29,917 bases of DNA from an uncultured Muribaculaceae bacterium (GTDB lineage: Bacteria > Bacteroidota > Bacteroidia > Bacteroidales > Muribaculaceae), in assembly GCA_910578365.1 (NCBI GenBank), contig CAJTRC010000028.1, positions 1 to 29,917 of the forward strand, given 5' to 3'. Below the pieces are notes generated by a model. That model made no database searches. It worked only from the letters and a program-made list of their open reading frames with translations, and was not told where the DNA came from. The translations under genes and the position numbers were made by a program. Within the stretch, counting starts at the first letter, position 1; each line of letters begins with the position of its first letter. Shown in pieces: positions 14,732 through 22,720 of the stretch.

Positions 14732-15636
14732 GCAATCCGTATTACCGCGACTATGCCTGGTGGCTCTCTACATTGTTCGAGGGCAAAGTGCAGAAAATCA
14801 CCGTCGATGCCGGGTTCAGTTGTCCTAACCGCGACGGCACCATAGGCCGCGGCGGCTGCACATATTGCAACAATGCCTCGTTTTCGCCCGATACCTCTGC
14901 CGACGGCGAGGATATTGAGGCACGCCTCGAGGCCGGCAAACGTTTTTTTGCCGGCAAGTACCCGGCCATGCGCTATCTTGCTTATTTCCAGAGCTACACC
15001 AACACACATGGTCCGCGTGAGAAACTCCTTGACCTATACCGCCGGGCGCTGGCGGTGGATGGTGTGGCCGGACTGATAATAGGCACCCGTCCCGACTGTG
15101 TGGAGGCCTCGCTACTGGCCGACATCAAAGCCGTGGGCAATGGACGCCCGGTGATAATGGAGTACGGCGCCGAGAGCAGCCACGACACCACACTGCAGGC
15201 CGTGAACCGCTGTCACAGCTGGGCCGACACCGTGAGGGCGGTGGAAATGACAGCTGATGCCGGTCTGCACTGCGGCCTGCACTTTATACTCGGTCTGCCG
15301 GGCGAGGACAGGGCCATGATTATGCAGACCGTCGACCGCCTGAACAAGCTGCCGGTCGAAACGGTAAAGTTCCACCAGCTGCAGATAATACGCGGCACAC
15401 GCCTGGCGCAGCAATACCAAAAGGGTGAAACGGAGTTTATCCGCTTCACCCCTGAGAGCTATATAGATTTATGTGTGGATATTATCGGCAGACTCAGGCC
15501 GGATATAGCTATCGAGCGCTTTGTGTCGCAGTCGCCAGCAGAGTTGCTTATAGAGCCTCGCTGGGGACTGAAAAACTATCAGTTTGTGAATCTTCTCAAC
15601 CGCGCTCTCGCTACTTCGCGGGCTTCCGGCCGCTGA
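14728..15636 (+). CDS. YhcC-like radical SAM protein (TIGR01212 family)
   Basis: The 302-residue product has the family's cluster motif with cysteines C32, C44 and C47, in SCPNRDGTIGRGGCTYC; these bind a [4Fe-4S] cluster for SAM cleavage. Other family segments are YFQSYTNTHGP and GLHFILGLPGEDR. The substrate of this family is not established to my knowledge, though RNA modification has been suspected from its relation to Elp3/MiaB enzymes. The start ATG 14728 overlaps the aroC stop by 4 nt; a TTG at 14716 is an unlikely alternative. The last 26 nt overlap, tail to tail, with the gene on the other strand. Confidence 0.92.
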   Translation: MSNPYYRDYAWWLSTLFEGKVQKITVDAGFSCPNRDGTIGRGGCTYCNNASFSPDTSADGEDIEARLEAGKRFFAGKYPAMRYLAYFQSYTNTHGPREKLLDLYRRALAVDGVAGLIIGTRPDCVEASLLADIKAVGNGRPVIMEYGAESSHDTTLQAVNRCHSWADTVRAVEMTADAGLHCGLHFILGLPGEDRAMIMQTVDRLNKLPVETVKFHQLQIIRGTRLAQQYQKGETEFIRFTPESYIDLCVDIIGRLRPDIAIERFVSQSPAELLIEPRWGLKNYQFVNLLNRALATSRASGR

Positions 15637-16117
15637 CCAGCGAGGTCGCTTCGGCAAATGGTATCTGCACCATCTTTACTTCGGAACGGATGCCGCTGTA
15701 GTCCTGGGCGCTGTGTATACCTGCGGCCACAGCGTCGGCCGACGACACAACGAAGTACACCGTGGGAATTCCTGATGCCTCTATGGCTTTCATAGCTGCC
15801 GCGGTAGGCTGGACAACAGTGTATATCTGGGCATTGGCCAGCGATTTGGTGCGCGATTTGTTGATTGCCACCTGCTCGGCTGTCTGCTCGCCTGAGGGCA
15901 TGCCGGTGGCGCGCCACGCACCGTTCAGAATCACCACAGCGCCGCATGGCAGGCCATTGTCGGCCACCGAAGTTTTTGCCGCCGACACGGCCATATCCAT
16001 GAACACCTCTTCGGTGGGTTGTATTTTATCGACCTTGGTGATTTCGACCTGTGCCGAAACTGCCGTAGCGGCGGCCATAGCCAATGCTACAAACAGAGTT
16101 TTAATCAGATTCTTCAT
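15611..16117 (-). CDS. Exported deaminase-fold protein lacking zinc ligands
   Basis: The 168-residue product opens with a signal peptide (about residues 1-22, ending AVSA). The rest follows the order of guanine deaminase/TadA-type enzymes: helix and strand with DNGLPCGAVVILNG (53-66), the position of the HAE motif as TAE (79-81), the position of E-P-C-x-x-C as QPTAAA (103-108), and ADAVAAGIHSAQDYSGI (127-143), where guanine deaminases have an A-A-x-A-G-F-D-D-like stretch. All three zinc ligands are therefore replaced (T79, T105, A108), while catalytic-type E81 remains. Normal family members act in the cytoplasm. I infer a non-catalytic exported relative, perhaps a binding protein. It starts 44 nt after the glycoside hydrolase stop. 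The family call rests on pattern comparison by eye. Confidence 0.7.
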   Translation of the reverse strand: MKNLIKTLFVALAMAAATAVSAQVEITKVDKIQPTEEVFMDMAVSAAKTSVADNGLPCGAVVILNGAWRATGMPSGEQTAEQVAINKSRTKSLANAQIYTVVQPTAAAMKAIEASGIPTVYFVVSSADAVAAGIHSAQDYSGIRSEVKMVQIPFAEATSLVSGRKPAK

Positions 16118-16161
16118 AGTTGTATAAATAATTTTGTTTCAGCCGCGGCCCTCACCGTCGG

Positions 16162-18408
16162 TTATTTCAGCTTCTTGACTATAACGCGGTCGATGGCAGC
16201 ATGGTTGGTTTTGAGATTCATGTTTTCGTTTTCGGGACGGAACTCCAGACTGATTTTGTGCTTGCCTTTGGCGAGCTTCAGTTTCAGGCTGTTGGTAGTG
16301 CCCCAGTCGTTCCAGTTGCCTACGCCGCGGTGAGGCATCACCACAGTGCCGAGGCGCTTGCCGTCGACGCTTACGGTGCGTATGGCGCAGCGGTTCTCGG
16401 TGTTCACGGGGCCATTGCCGTTGGCATACACATATTCGATGGAGTAGAGGCCCTCGTCCGGAGCGTCGAACTCTACAACCACCGGTTTGGAATTATGGTC
16501 GACTTCCACAAAGCCGTGTCCGCTATATGCGTCTACCCGGGCACGCGGCTGATAGGTTATCTCGTCTGAAATCAGGGACGTGCCTTCGCCGGGCATTTCG
16601 ATGCTGAATGTGGCTGCATTGCTCAGCGGCTCGGAGGCAAAGCTCTCAACTCCGTTGCCCGAAACACCTATTACCTGATATTCGCCTGGCTCCGAGGCAT
16701 CGTAGCTTGTGGCGGTGGTTTCGGCTACGGTAACACCGTTGCGCAACACTTTATAGTGGTCGATGTACTCTATCGACTGCCAGCGCAGTTTGTCGCCGTC
16801 GAAGCGGGCTATGGGAGTGAGCGGAGCCTTTACGTTGGCGGTATGATTTACCTTCAGCGGGGCTATGTCGTTGTCGGCCATTACAATTTCGACCTTGTTG
16901 TGTCCCTTGATGTCGACGGGCAGCAGCGGGGCGTGCGGCTTGCCGTTGAGCCGGAACTCCTTGATGCGGTCGCCGTGGCCGCTGACGGTGATGTCGAGCA
17001 CGGCATTGCGGTAGCGGAAATTATCCAGACTGCGTTCAGAACCCAGTGCTTTGGGTACGAACGGGTGGAACGCCAGACCTTCGGGCATAAATTCGATGCC
17101 GAACAGGATTTTGTGTGTCAGGGCCAGATTGCCGGCCAGACACCACAGCATGTTCGATGAGTTGAGCTCGGTGGCTATGTCGCCGTTGTCGAGTACAAAA
17201 TTCTCTTTGTTGGTGGTGAAGAGGGCTGCCGGACGGAACACCGAGCCAATGGCCTCGAGGGTGCCCTGTTCGTTGCCGGTCTTGGCGTTTGCCATAGCCC
17301 AGTATGCTGCCACCCACGGCCATAGTGAGTTGTTGTGGTACGGGGGCATATCGGCAGTCTGCGGAAAAAATATGGCTGCGCCGAACGGGGTGGTTGGGTT
17401 GTTCTCGCTTATGGCGCGCGCCTGTTCGGGAGTTGCTATGTCGTATAGTATGGCCAGTGACTCTCCGAGGGTTTCGGCACGCGGGTTCAGAATGTGGAAA
17501 TCGCGTCCGTAAGTGTACATGGCGTAATAGCCCTTTTCGGGCATCCACAGCTCGCGGTTTATGGCTTGGGCCATCTGCTGCGAACGGGCGGCATAATCGG
17601 CGGCCTCCTTCTTCTTGCCCAGTTCGGCGGCCATCTGCGACATAAGTTTCAGTGCCTGAGCGTGGACAATCGAAGTGCCAAGAGCTTCGGAGTTGTATAT
17701 ATCGGCGCACTGCATCCACTTGGGGTAGCTCTGTTCGCGCCAGTCGATAAAGCTGGTTTCGCCCTTTACAAGGCCGTTGGCCGAAGCTGTCACAAGGCTG
17801 TCGTCGGCCAGCGAGCGCTTTATTACCGGATAGATGTATTCGAGCCATTGGCGTTCGCCGGTCACCTTGTATATCTCGTAGGCTGCCAGGGCCCAGACCA
17901 TGCGGTCGGAACTTACCGGCCACGCACCGCCGCTGCCGGTATCCTGTATGATTTTGCCGTCGGCGTTCACTTTTTTCATCAGCGATATTTTCGAAGCCTC
18001 GGGCTGCATGTATGCCATCGACAGGAGAATGGAATAGCTTACATCGCGGGTCCATACGCCGGGCCATTCGATGCCGGTGCGCAGGGTGGTATCAGGTTCT
18101 ACCGCATTCACCATTTCGTCGAGGCCTAAGTTGTAAATGGCCTTGTGCAGGGTGTTGGTGGTGTTGAGTTGCGGATACTGCGAAATGTCGTTCTTGAGTT
18201 TCCATTGCTTCTTGACAGGCATGAAATAGCCGGGTTGGGCATGGTAGGTCGATACCAGTTCGGTGCCCGACGGGGCTGTGGCCACAAATTCACCTTGGAT
18301 AATTGAGTCGCCGGTCCAGGTGTAGGCCGATGTCGATACTATTTTCTGAGCCTGGACGCCGGAGGTCAGAAGTCCTGCGGCAAGTGTCAGAGTTGCAAGT
18401 TTTCGCAT
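16162..18408 (-). CDS. Exported modular glycoside hydrolase with alpha/alpha-barrel catalytic domain
   Basis: The 748-residue protein has a signal peptide (1-20, ending VQAQ). An alpha/alpha six-barrel-type domain (about 80-470) carries WPGVWTRDVSYS (115-126), TGSGGAWPVSSDRMVW (157-172), GETSFIDWRE (216-225) and ALGTSIVHA. Aromatic and acidic clusters like these line the sugar site in GH63/GH37-like (MGH1-type) and GH15-like enzymes. A linker domain with an Fn3-like pattern (about 530-605) follows, then a C-terminal beta-sandwich with CBM6/35 character (about 610-748; VGNWNDWGTTNSLKLKL). The exact GH family and substrate cannot be settled by eye. It starts 12 nt after the tilS stop, an odd operon partner, and no susC/susD pair is nearby. 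Confidence 0.82.
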   Translation of the reverse strand: MRKLATLTLAAGLLTSGVQAQKIVSTSAYTWTGDSIIQGEFVATAPSGTELVSTYHAQPGYFMPVKKQWKLKNDISQYPQLNTTNTLHKAIYNLGLDEMVNAVEPDTTLRTGIEWPGVWTRDVSYSILLSMAYMQPEASKISLMKKVNADGKIIQDTGSGGAWPVSSDRMVWALAAYEIYKVTGERQWLEYIYPVIKRSLADDSLVTASANGLVKGETSFIDWREQSYPKWMQCADIYNSEALGTSIVHAQALKLMSQMAAELGKKKEAADYAARSQQMAQAINRELWMPEKGYYAMYTYGRDFHILNPRAETLGESLAILYDIATPEQARAISENNPTTPFGAAIFFPQTADMPPYHNNSLWPWVAAYWAMANAKTGNEQGTLEAIGSVFRPAALFTTNKENFVLDNGDIATELNSSNMLWCLAGNLALTHKILFGIEFMPEGLAFHPFVPKALGSERSLDNFRYRNAVLDITVSGHGDRIKEFRLNGKPHAPLLPVDIKGHNKVEIVMADNDIAPLKVNHTANVKAPLTPIARFDGDKLRWQSIEYIDHYKVLRNGVTVAETTATSYDASEPGEYQVIGVSGNGVESFASEPLSNAATFSIEMPGEGTSLISDEITYQPRARVDAYSGHGFVEVDHNSKPVVVEFDAPDEGLYSIEYVYANGNGPVNTENRCAIRTVSVDGKRLGTVVMPHRGVGNWNDWGTTNSLKLKLAKGKHKISLEFRPENENMNLKTNHAAIDRVIVKKLK

Positions 18409-18420
18409 GGATAAGTAAGT

Positions 18421-19782
18421 TTATGTGATATTATGTTTTTTGATTTCAAGTCTTAGATATTCTTTTGTTCCGGGGCCTACTGCGAAGTGTCGCGATGCTC
18501 TCAGTCCGCATACCCACAGCACTTTGTCGGCCTGGCTCAGCAGAAAGGTGTTGCGCTTTTGCAGGGCGCTGTAACCGGCGTCGCTGAACAGGTCGCTTAC
18601 CAGTCGGCTGCCCTTCATGCCGTAAGGCTCGATTCGGTCGCCGCGCCGCCAGTGTCGCAACTGCGGAGCCGGTGTGGCGTCGAGTATGGCTGCGTCGAGG
18701 TACATTACCGCCGGATTACGCTCCGGACTGAAACTGCTGATAGGCAACCGCTCTACGGTGATGTGCAGCGGAGTAAGGATGTCGCGGCTCAGGTCTACGC
18801 TGTAGCAGTCGCTTTCCTGCCGCTGAGGCTGCGGGCTCACAGCCGACAGCACGCCCCGGTGAAGCTCGCGCACATGTCCGCCGGCCGATACAAAACGTCG
18901 GCCCGAGCCGTCGGGGCTCCGCAGCATATCGGCTACGGCACTCATGCTGAAGCCTTCGGAATTATGCAGCATCTCGTACAGAAGCATGCGGGCGTTGGTT
19001 TCGTTGCGGGCCATGTCGGCCAGTAATATGTCGGAGCCTTGCCTATAGTGTTCGGCCCGCTCATCAACCAGTTCGCGGTAAAGAGCCATCGAGTCAGCCA
19101 CATTGGCCATGCTACGTTCGATAGCCTCGGATGCTCCGGCGAACTGCTCGTCGAGCATCGGAATCACCACATTGCGCAGGCGGTTGCGCTTGAAGTCGTT
19201 CGAGGCGTTGGTCGAATCGACTACAAAGCCAAGTCCGCGCTCATGCAGATAAGCCTCAATCTGGGCGCGGCTGCACTCCAGCAGCGGGCGTACCACGTAG
19301 CCGTTTCGCACACGCATGCCGCACAGGCCCTGCGGACCGGTGCCTCGCAGCAGGTTGAGCATAAAAGTTTCCACATTGTCCTCGCGGTGATGCCCCACGG
19401 CTATGGCCTGGGCGCGCTCGCGGTCGAGCAGCGAGTCGAACCACTCGTAACGCAGGCTTCGGCAAGCCATCTCCACCGACTCGCCGGTAAGACGCATGCG
19501 GGCCGGCACGTCGAAATCGCGCATGCACAGGTCGACACCTATGCGGTGGCATATATCCACACAGTGGGCGGCGTCGCGCATCGACTCCTCGCCCCGCAGA
19601 TGAAAATTGCAGTGGGCTGCCACACAATCGTAGCCCTCGGCCACAAGCGCCTGCAGCAGAGCCACAGAATCGGCCCCGCCGCTGAGCGCCACAATCACGT
19701 GGCGACCAGGCTGCAACAGGCCGTGGCGGCGTATGCAGTCGGCCATCATGGCCTGAAGCATTGTCGGTTGGCGTTTGTTCAT
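18421..19782 (-). CDS. tilS: tRNA(Ile)-lysidine synthase
   Basis: TilS attaches lysine to C34 of the CAU-anticodon tRNA(Ile), so that it reads AUA as isoleucine; it is normally essential. The ATP-binding PP-loop SGGADS is at residues 34-39. GHHREDNVETFMLNLLRGTG and the C-terminal MKGSRLVSDLFSDAGYS segment are also family marks. The 453-residue length fits the longer form with both C-terminal domains. The start ATG 19782 follows a TAATTTTG box by 4 nt. It is the first gene of a short operon with the glycoside hydrolase. Confidence 0.96.
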   Translation of the reverse strand: MNKRQPTMLQAMMADCIRRHGLLQPGRHVIVALSGGADSVALLQALVAEGYDCVAAHCNFHLRGEESMRDAAHCVDICHRIGVDLCMRDFDVPARMRLTGESVEMACRSLRYEWFDSLLDRERAQAIAVGHHREDNVETFMLNLLRGTGPQGLCGMRVRNGYVVRPLLECSRAQIEAYLHERGLGFVVDSTNASNDFKRNRLRNVVIPMLDEQFAGASEAIERSMANVADSMALYRELVDERAEHYRQGSDILLADMARNETNARMLLYEMLHNSEGFSMSAVADMLRSPDGSGRRFVSAGGHVRELHRGVLSAVSPQPQRQESDCYSVDLSRDILTPLHITVERLPISSFSPERNPAVMYLDAAILDATPAPQLRHWRRGDRIEPYGMKGSRLVSDLFSDAGYSALQKRNTFLLSQADKVLWVCGLRASRHFAVGPGTKEYLRLEIKKHNIT

Positions 19783-19786
19783 ACTA

Positions 19787-19794
19787 CAAAATTA
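19787..19794 (-). promoter_or_regulatory. -7 promoter element directly before tilS
   Basis: On the minus strand TAATTTTG (19794-19787) ends 4 nt before the tilS ATG (19782-19780), predicting a leaderless or nearly leaderless mRNA. A TTG at 19813-19811 is the nearest -33 candidate but is 16 nt away rather than about 20. Confidence 0.55.
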
Positions 19795-19902
19795 GTAAAT
19801 TATCAATAAACAAGCGGTGAAAGACAAAGTGTAAAAATTCTTATTTAACCATTTTTGGCACAATTACAGGGGCATGACATCCGTTAATTCAGAAAAAATA
19901 GC

Positions 19903-19910
19903 TAACTTTG
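19903..19910 (+). promoter_or_regulatory. -7 promoter element of bamD
   Basis: TAACTTTG lies 24 nt before the ATG at 19935. No good -33 TTTG is seen at the usual distance. The box also shows why an upstream TTG at 19908 is not the bamD start. Confidence 0.6.
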
Positions 19911-19934
19911 CATGATAAAAGAATAAAACCAAGC

Positions 19935-20735
19935 ATGACAAGATTCATATACATAGCTCTGATGGCCCTGCTCCTATGCTCCTGCGGTGAATACCAGAAG
20001 GCGCAGAAGAGTACCGACTACGACTATAAGTTCGACTATGCCAAACGCGCCTTCGAACAGAAAAAATACGTGCAGGCAGCCACAATACTCAAAGACTGCA
20101 TCACGGTGTTCAAAGGCCGCGACAAAGCCGAGGAGTCGCTGTACCTGCTCGCCCTGAGCCATTACGAGAACAAAGACTATGTGAACTCCGGCCAGTACTT
20201 CCAGACCTACTACAACCGATACCCCAAAGGAAAGTACGCCGAACTGTCGCGCTTCTACAGCGGCTACGGTTACTACCTCGACTCGCCCGAGCCTCAGCTC
20301 GACCAGTCCGGCACCATCAAGGCCATTGAAGAGTTGCAGGGATTTCTTGAATTCTTTCCACGCTCCGACAAAGTCGGCATTGCCCAGAATGCAATCTTTG
20401 AGCTGCAGGACAAACTTACTCTCAAGGAGCTGCAGAACGCCCAGCTGTATTACAACCTCGGCAACTACCTCGGCAATAACTACGAAAGCGCCGTGATTGT
20501 AGCCCGCAACGCCATCAAGAACTATCCGTATTCAAAATACAAAGAAGCACTTGAGTTGCTGATACTCAAGGCCCGATACCAGGAAGCGTCGATAAGTGTC
20601 GACGAACGCAAAGCCGACCGTTTCCGCGAAGTTGTCGACGAATACTACAGCTATATCAACAACTATCCCGACTCTCCGCACCGCGACGAGGCCGAAAACA
20701 TCTTCAAAGTGGCACAGCGCTACGTTAAAGACTGA
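19935..20735 (+). CDS. bamD: Outer membrane protein assembly factor BamD (lipoprotein)
   Basis: BamD is the essential lipoprotein partner of BamA that inserts beta-barrel proteins into the outer membrane. The 266-residue product has a lipoprotein signal with lipobox LCSC (acylated C17), then tetratricopeptide-type repeats, seen in FDYAKRAFEQKKYVQAATIL, SLYLLALSHYENKDYVNSGQ, and ESAVIVARNAIKNYPYSKYK. The tail YINNYPDSPHRDEAENIF is typical of the YfiO family. ATG 19935 is the start that gives a lipoprotein signal. rpoZ follows after 62 nt, a common Bacteroidetes neighbour. Confidence 0.94.
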   Translation: MTRFIYIALMALLLCSCGEYQKAQKSTDYDYKFDYAKRAFEQKKYVQAATILKDCITVFKGRDKAEESLYLLALSHYENKDYVNSGQYFQTYYNRYPKGKYAELSRFYSGYGYYLDSPEPQLDQSGTIKAIEELQGFLEFFPRSDKVGIAQNAIFELQDKLTLKELQNAQLYYNLGNYLGNNYESAVIVARNAIKNYPYSKYKEALELLILKARYQEASISVDERKADRFREVVDEYYSYINNYPDSPHRDEAENIFKVAQRYVKD

Positions 20736-20797
20736 CGCAGTGTTTCCGCTTCCGCAACAATCAACCGAATCGAAAACTCTCTAAACCTATCAGACCG

Positions 20798-21136
20798 ATG
20801 GATTATAAGAAAAGCAACGCACCGCTCAATACTGTCACACGCGACATGATAGAGCTTTCGCAGGACACCGGCAACGTCTACGAAACCGTGTGCATCATAG
20901 CAAAACGTGCCAACCAGATTGCAGGCGAAATGAAGTACGACCTCGAAAAGAAACTTCAGGAATTCGCCTCGCTCAACGATAACCTCGAGGAAATAAGCGA
21001 AAACCGCGAACAAATCGAGATTTCACGCTACTACGAAAAGCTGCCTAAGCCCACACTGATTGCAGCCCAGGAATACGCAGACCACAAACTCTTCTTCCGC
21101 AACCCGGCAAAAGAACGCGTGAACTTTGCAGAATAA
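20798..21136 (+). CDS. rpoZ: RNA polymerase omega subunit, Bacteroidetes type
   Basis: The 112-residue protein matches the divergent omega subunit of Bacteroidetes: TRDMIELSQDTGNVYETVCI leads into IIAKRANQIAGEMKYDLEKK, the helix region that clamps the beta-prime subunit. The C-terminal part (EISRYYEKLPKPTLIAAQEY) is specific to this group. Omega helps assemble and stabilise the polymerase. It lies downstream of bamD and upstream of rpsO, which has its own promoter box. Confidence 0.88.
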   Translation: MDYKKSNAPLNTVTRDMIELSQDTGNVYETVCIIAKRANQIAGEMKYDLEKKLQEFASLNDNLEEISENREQIEISRYYEKLPKPTLIAAQEYADHKLFFRNPAKERVNFAE

Positions 21137-21152
21137 TTTGTTAAAAATACAT

Positions 21153-21199
21153 AATGCGGGTGCATGGTCGCGAATATTTCGTAACTTTGCACCCGCATT
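21153..21199. promoter_or_regulatory. 12-bp inverted repeat around the rpsO promoter
   Basis: Arms 21153-21164 and 21188-21199 are a perfect 12-bp inverted repeat separated by 23 nt. A -7 box TAACTTTG (21182-21189) sits between them and overlaps the right arm by two bases. A short inner pairing (21171-21174 with 21178-21181) fills the spacer. Transcription should start near 21194, inside the right arm, so the repeat acts either as DNA operator or as a hairpin in read-through RNA from rpoZ. No T-run follows. Confidence 0.6.
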
Positions 21200-21257
21200 G
21201 AGTGCAGGCGCACCCAATACACATTATAAATATTATTAACTCCAAAACATCTAAAGA

Positions 21258-21533
21258 ATGCACTTAAATTCTGAAGAAAAAGTACAGATCTTCGAGAAGT
21301 ACGGTAAGGGCAAGACTGACACTGGCTCGCCTGAAGCACAGATTGCATTATTCTCGGTCCGTATCGCTCATTTGACTCAGCACCTGAAGTCGAATCACAA
21401 AGATCATACCACAGAACGCGCTCTTAAGATGCTGGTAGGCAAGCGTCGTCGTCTGCTCGACTATCTGATGCGCAAAGACATCAACCGCTACCGTGCCATC
21501 ATCGCTCAGAAAGAGCTTGGTATCCGCAAGTAA
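21258..21533 (+). CDS. rpsO: 30S ribosomal protein S15
   Basis: S15 binds 16S rRNA early in assembly of the small subunit platform. The 91-residue product has the family signature DTGSPEAQIALFSVRIAHLT near residue 21 and the basic VGKRRRLLDYLMRKD segment near 55-69. It has its own promoter box and an inverted repeat upstream, a leader of about 64 nt, and a terminator 30 nt past its stop. S15 is autoregulated through its leader in several bacteria; the leader here has a small GTGC/GCAC hairpin but I cannot match it to a known S15 leader type. Confidence 0.97.
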   Translation: MHLNSEEKVQIFEKYGKGKTDTGSPEAQIALFSVRIAHLTQHLKSNHKDHTTERALKMLVGKRRRLLDYLMRKDINRYRAIIAQKELGIRK

Positions 21534-21563
21534 GCCACTGCGCTCGCTTAAAGATTACGATCT

Positions 21564-21598
21564 AAAATCGGCTGCCTAACTTTCGGGTGGCCGATTTT
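21564..21598 (+). terminator. Rho-independent terminator after rpsO
   Basis: Arms 21564-21572 and 21590-21598 pair over 9 bp, with a few inner pairs. The right arm itself ends in TTTT and is followed by GTTATAAAT. Confidence 0.8.
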
Positions 21599-21646
21599 GT
21601 TATAAATCCAAACTAATTTTAATATACGCCAAAGAGCAGATTTATT

Positions 21647-22501
21647 ATGAAACATCTCACTCCGATTATTATTGTGGCTGCAGCCGCAGCCGTATTATCC
21701 GGTTGCTCGGTTATGAAAAAGAACAAAAATACAGCTGCTTCGGCTCCACAGCAGACCGAACAGACTGCCGAGAGCAAAACAAAGCCCGCTGCCGGCATCA
21801 GCACCGAAATGCTTAGCGGCGAATGGACCATAATGAAAGTCAAAGGTCAGGACGTGCCCCAGGAAGACCGTATGCCCTACATCAACTTCGATGTATCGAC
21901 AGGTCGCTTCTACGCTTCCAACGGCTGCAACACCATCAACGGCAGCTTCAGCCTCAAGGGCAGCAAACTGCAGTTCTCGCAGGTAGCCAGCACTCTGATG
22001 CTGTGCGACAACATACCTTTCGAACACGAAATAAGCGTGTTGCTCAGCGGTGAGGCAGCTCCGTCGGTTGCTATACGTAACGTTGGCCACGAAAGCTATC
22101 TCTCCCTTACCGACAATGCTACAGGACTTAGCCTGGAAGCCCGCCGCCACAACATGGAATTCCTCAACGGCCAGTGGCGCATAGCTCAAATCAACGGCAA
22201 GGACATCAACGACGAAGAAGCCAACATATTTATCGACCTCGGCGAAATGAAGGTACACGGCAACACCGGCTGTAACTTCTTCAACGGAGAAATATACATC
22301 GACCCTGCAAAAAGCAACTCGGTAGAGTTCGGCAAGATGGGGCTCACACGCATGGCCTGCCCCAAATACAATCAGGAACAGGCAATGATGCTGGCCCTGG
22401 AAGAAACCACTTCAGCCATCCGTGGCAACAACAACCGCGTGATGCTGCTGAAAGCCGACGGCACACCGGTGATTGTACTCGAAAAGCAAGATGTGAAATA
22501 A
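21647..22501 (+). CDS. Lipoprotein with two META domains
   Basis: The 284-residue product has a lipoprotein signal with lipobox LSGC (acylated C20), a low-complexity K/N/A/Q/T linker to about residue 45, then two META domains. The first (about 47-170) includes EMLSGEWTIMKVKGQDVP and ASNGCNTINGSFSL; the second (about 170-280) includes EFLNGQWRIAQINGKDI and HGNTGCNFFNGEI. The repeated GCN-x-x-NG turns are the family mark. META-domain proteins such as HslJ are envelope proteins linked to stress or drug resistance in other bacteria; no precise function is known here. It lies between the terminator of rpsO and its own terminator, so it is a single-gene unit. Confidence 0.9.
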   Translation: MKHLTPIIIVAAAAAVLSGCSVMKKNKNTAASAPQQTEQTAESKTKPAAGISTEMLSGEWTIMKVKGQDVPQEDRMPYINFDVSTGRFYASNGCNTINGSFSLKGSKLQFSQVASTLMLCDNIPFEHEISVLLSGEAAPSVAIRNVGHESYLSLTDNATGLSLEARRHNMEFLNGQWRIAQINGKDINDEEANIFIDLGEMKVHGNTGCNFFNGEIYIDPAKSNSVEFGKMGLTRMACPKYNQEQAMMLALEETTSAIRGNNNRVMLLKADGTPVIVLEKQDVK

Positions 22502-22519
22502 ACGCACAGACCTATATGC

Positions 22520-22553
22520 GCACAGCCCCGAAGAATCCCCTTCGGGGCTGTGC
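22520..22553 (+). terminator. Terminator after the META lipoprotein gene
   Basis: Arms 22520-22532 and 22541-22553 pair over 13 bp around an 8-nt loop. The stem is GC-rich and is followed by CGTCTTTT. Confidence 0.88.
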
Positions 22554-22638
22554 CGTCTTTTACATGGGGGGCAAAATGCAAATTGTCGGCACGCGACAAT
22601 AAAAATAGGGTAAGGACATAAAAAAAGACTCTGTAAAA

Positions 22639-22670
22639 TTTGGAAATGCGGGCCGTTTTGTATAATTTTG
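22639..22670 (+). promoter_or_regulatory. Promoter of the serC-serA-bcp operon
   Basis: The -33 TTTG is at 22639-22642 and the -7 TAATTTTG at 22663-22670, 20 nt apart, a full match to the Bacteroides consensus. The leader to serC is about 45 nt. Confidence 0.82.
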
Positions 22671-22720
22671 CCACGTGAGTAAAAACACCCTTAAAGCTAA
22701 CCCATAAATCAATTAGGATT

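Noticed and set aside
22582..22600. 7-bp hairpin before the serC promoter
   Set aside because: It is short, lies between a good terminator and a good promoter, and nothing more supports a function.
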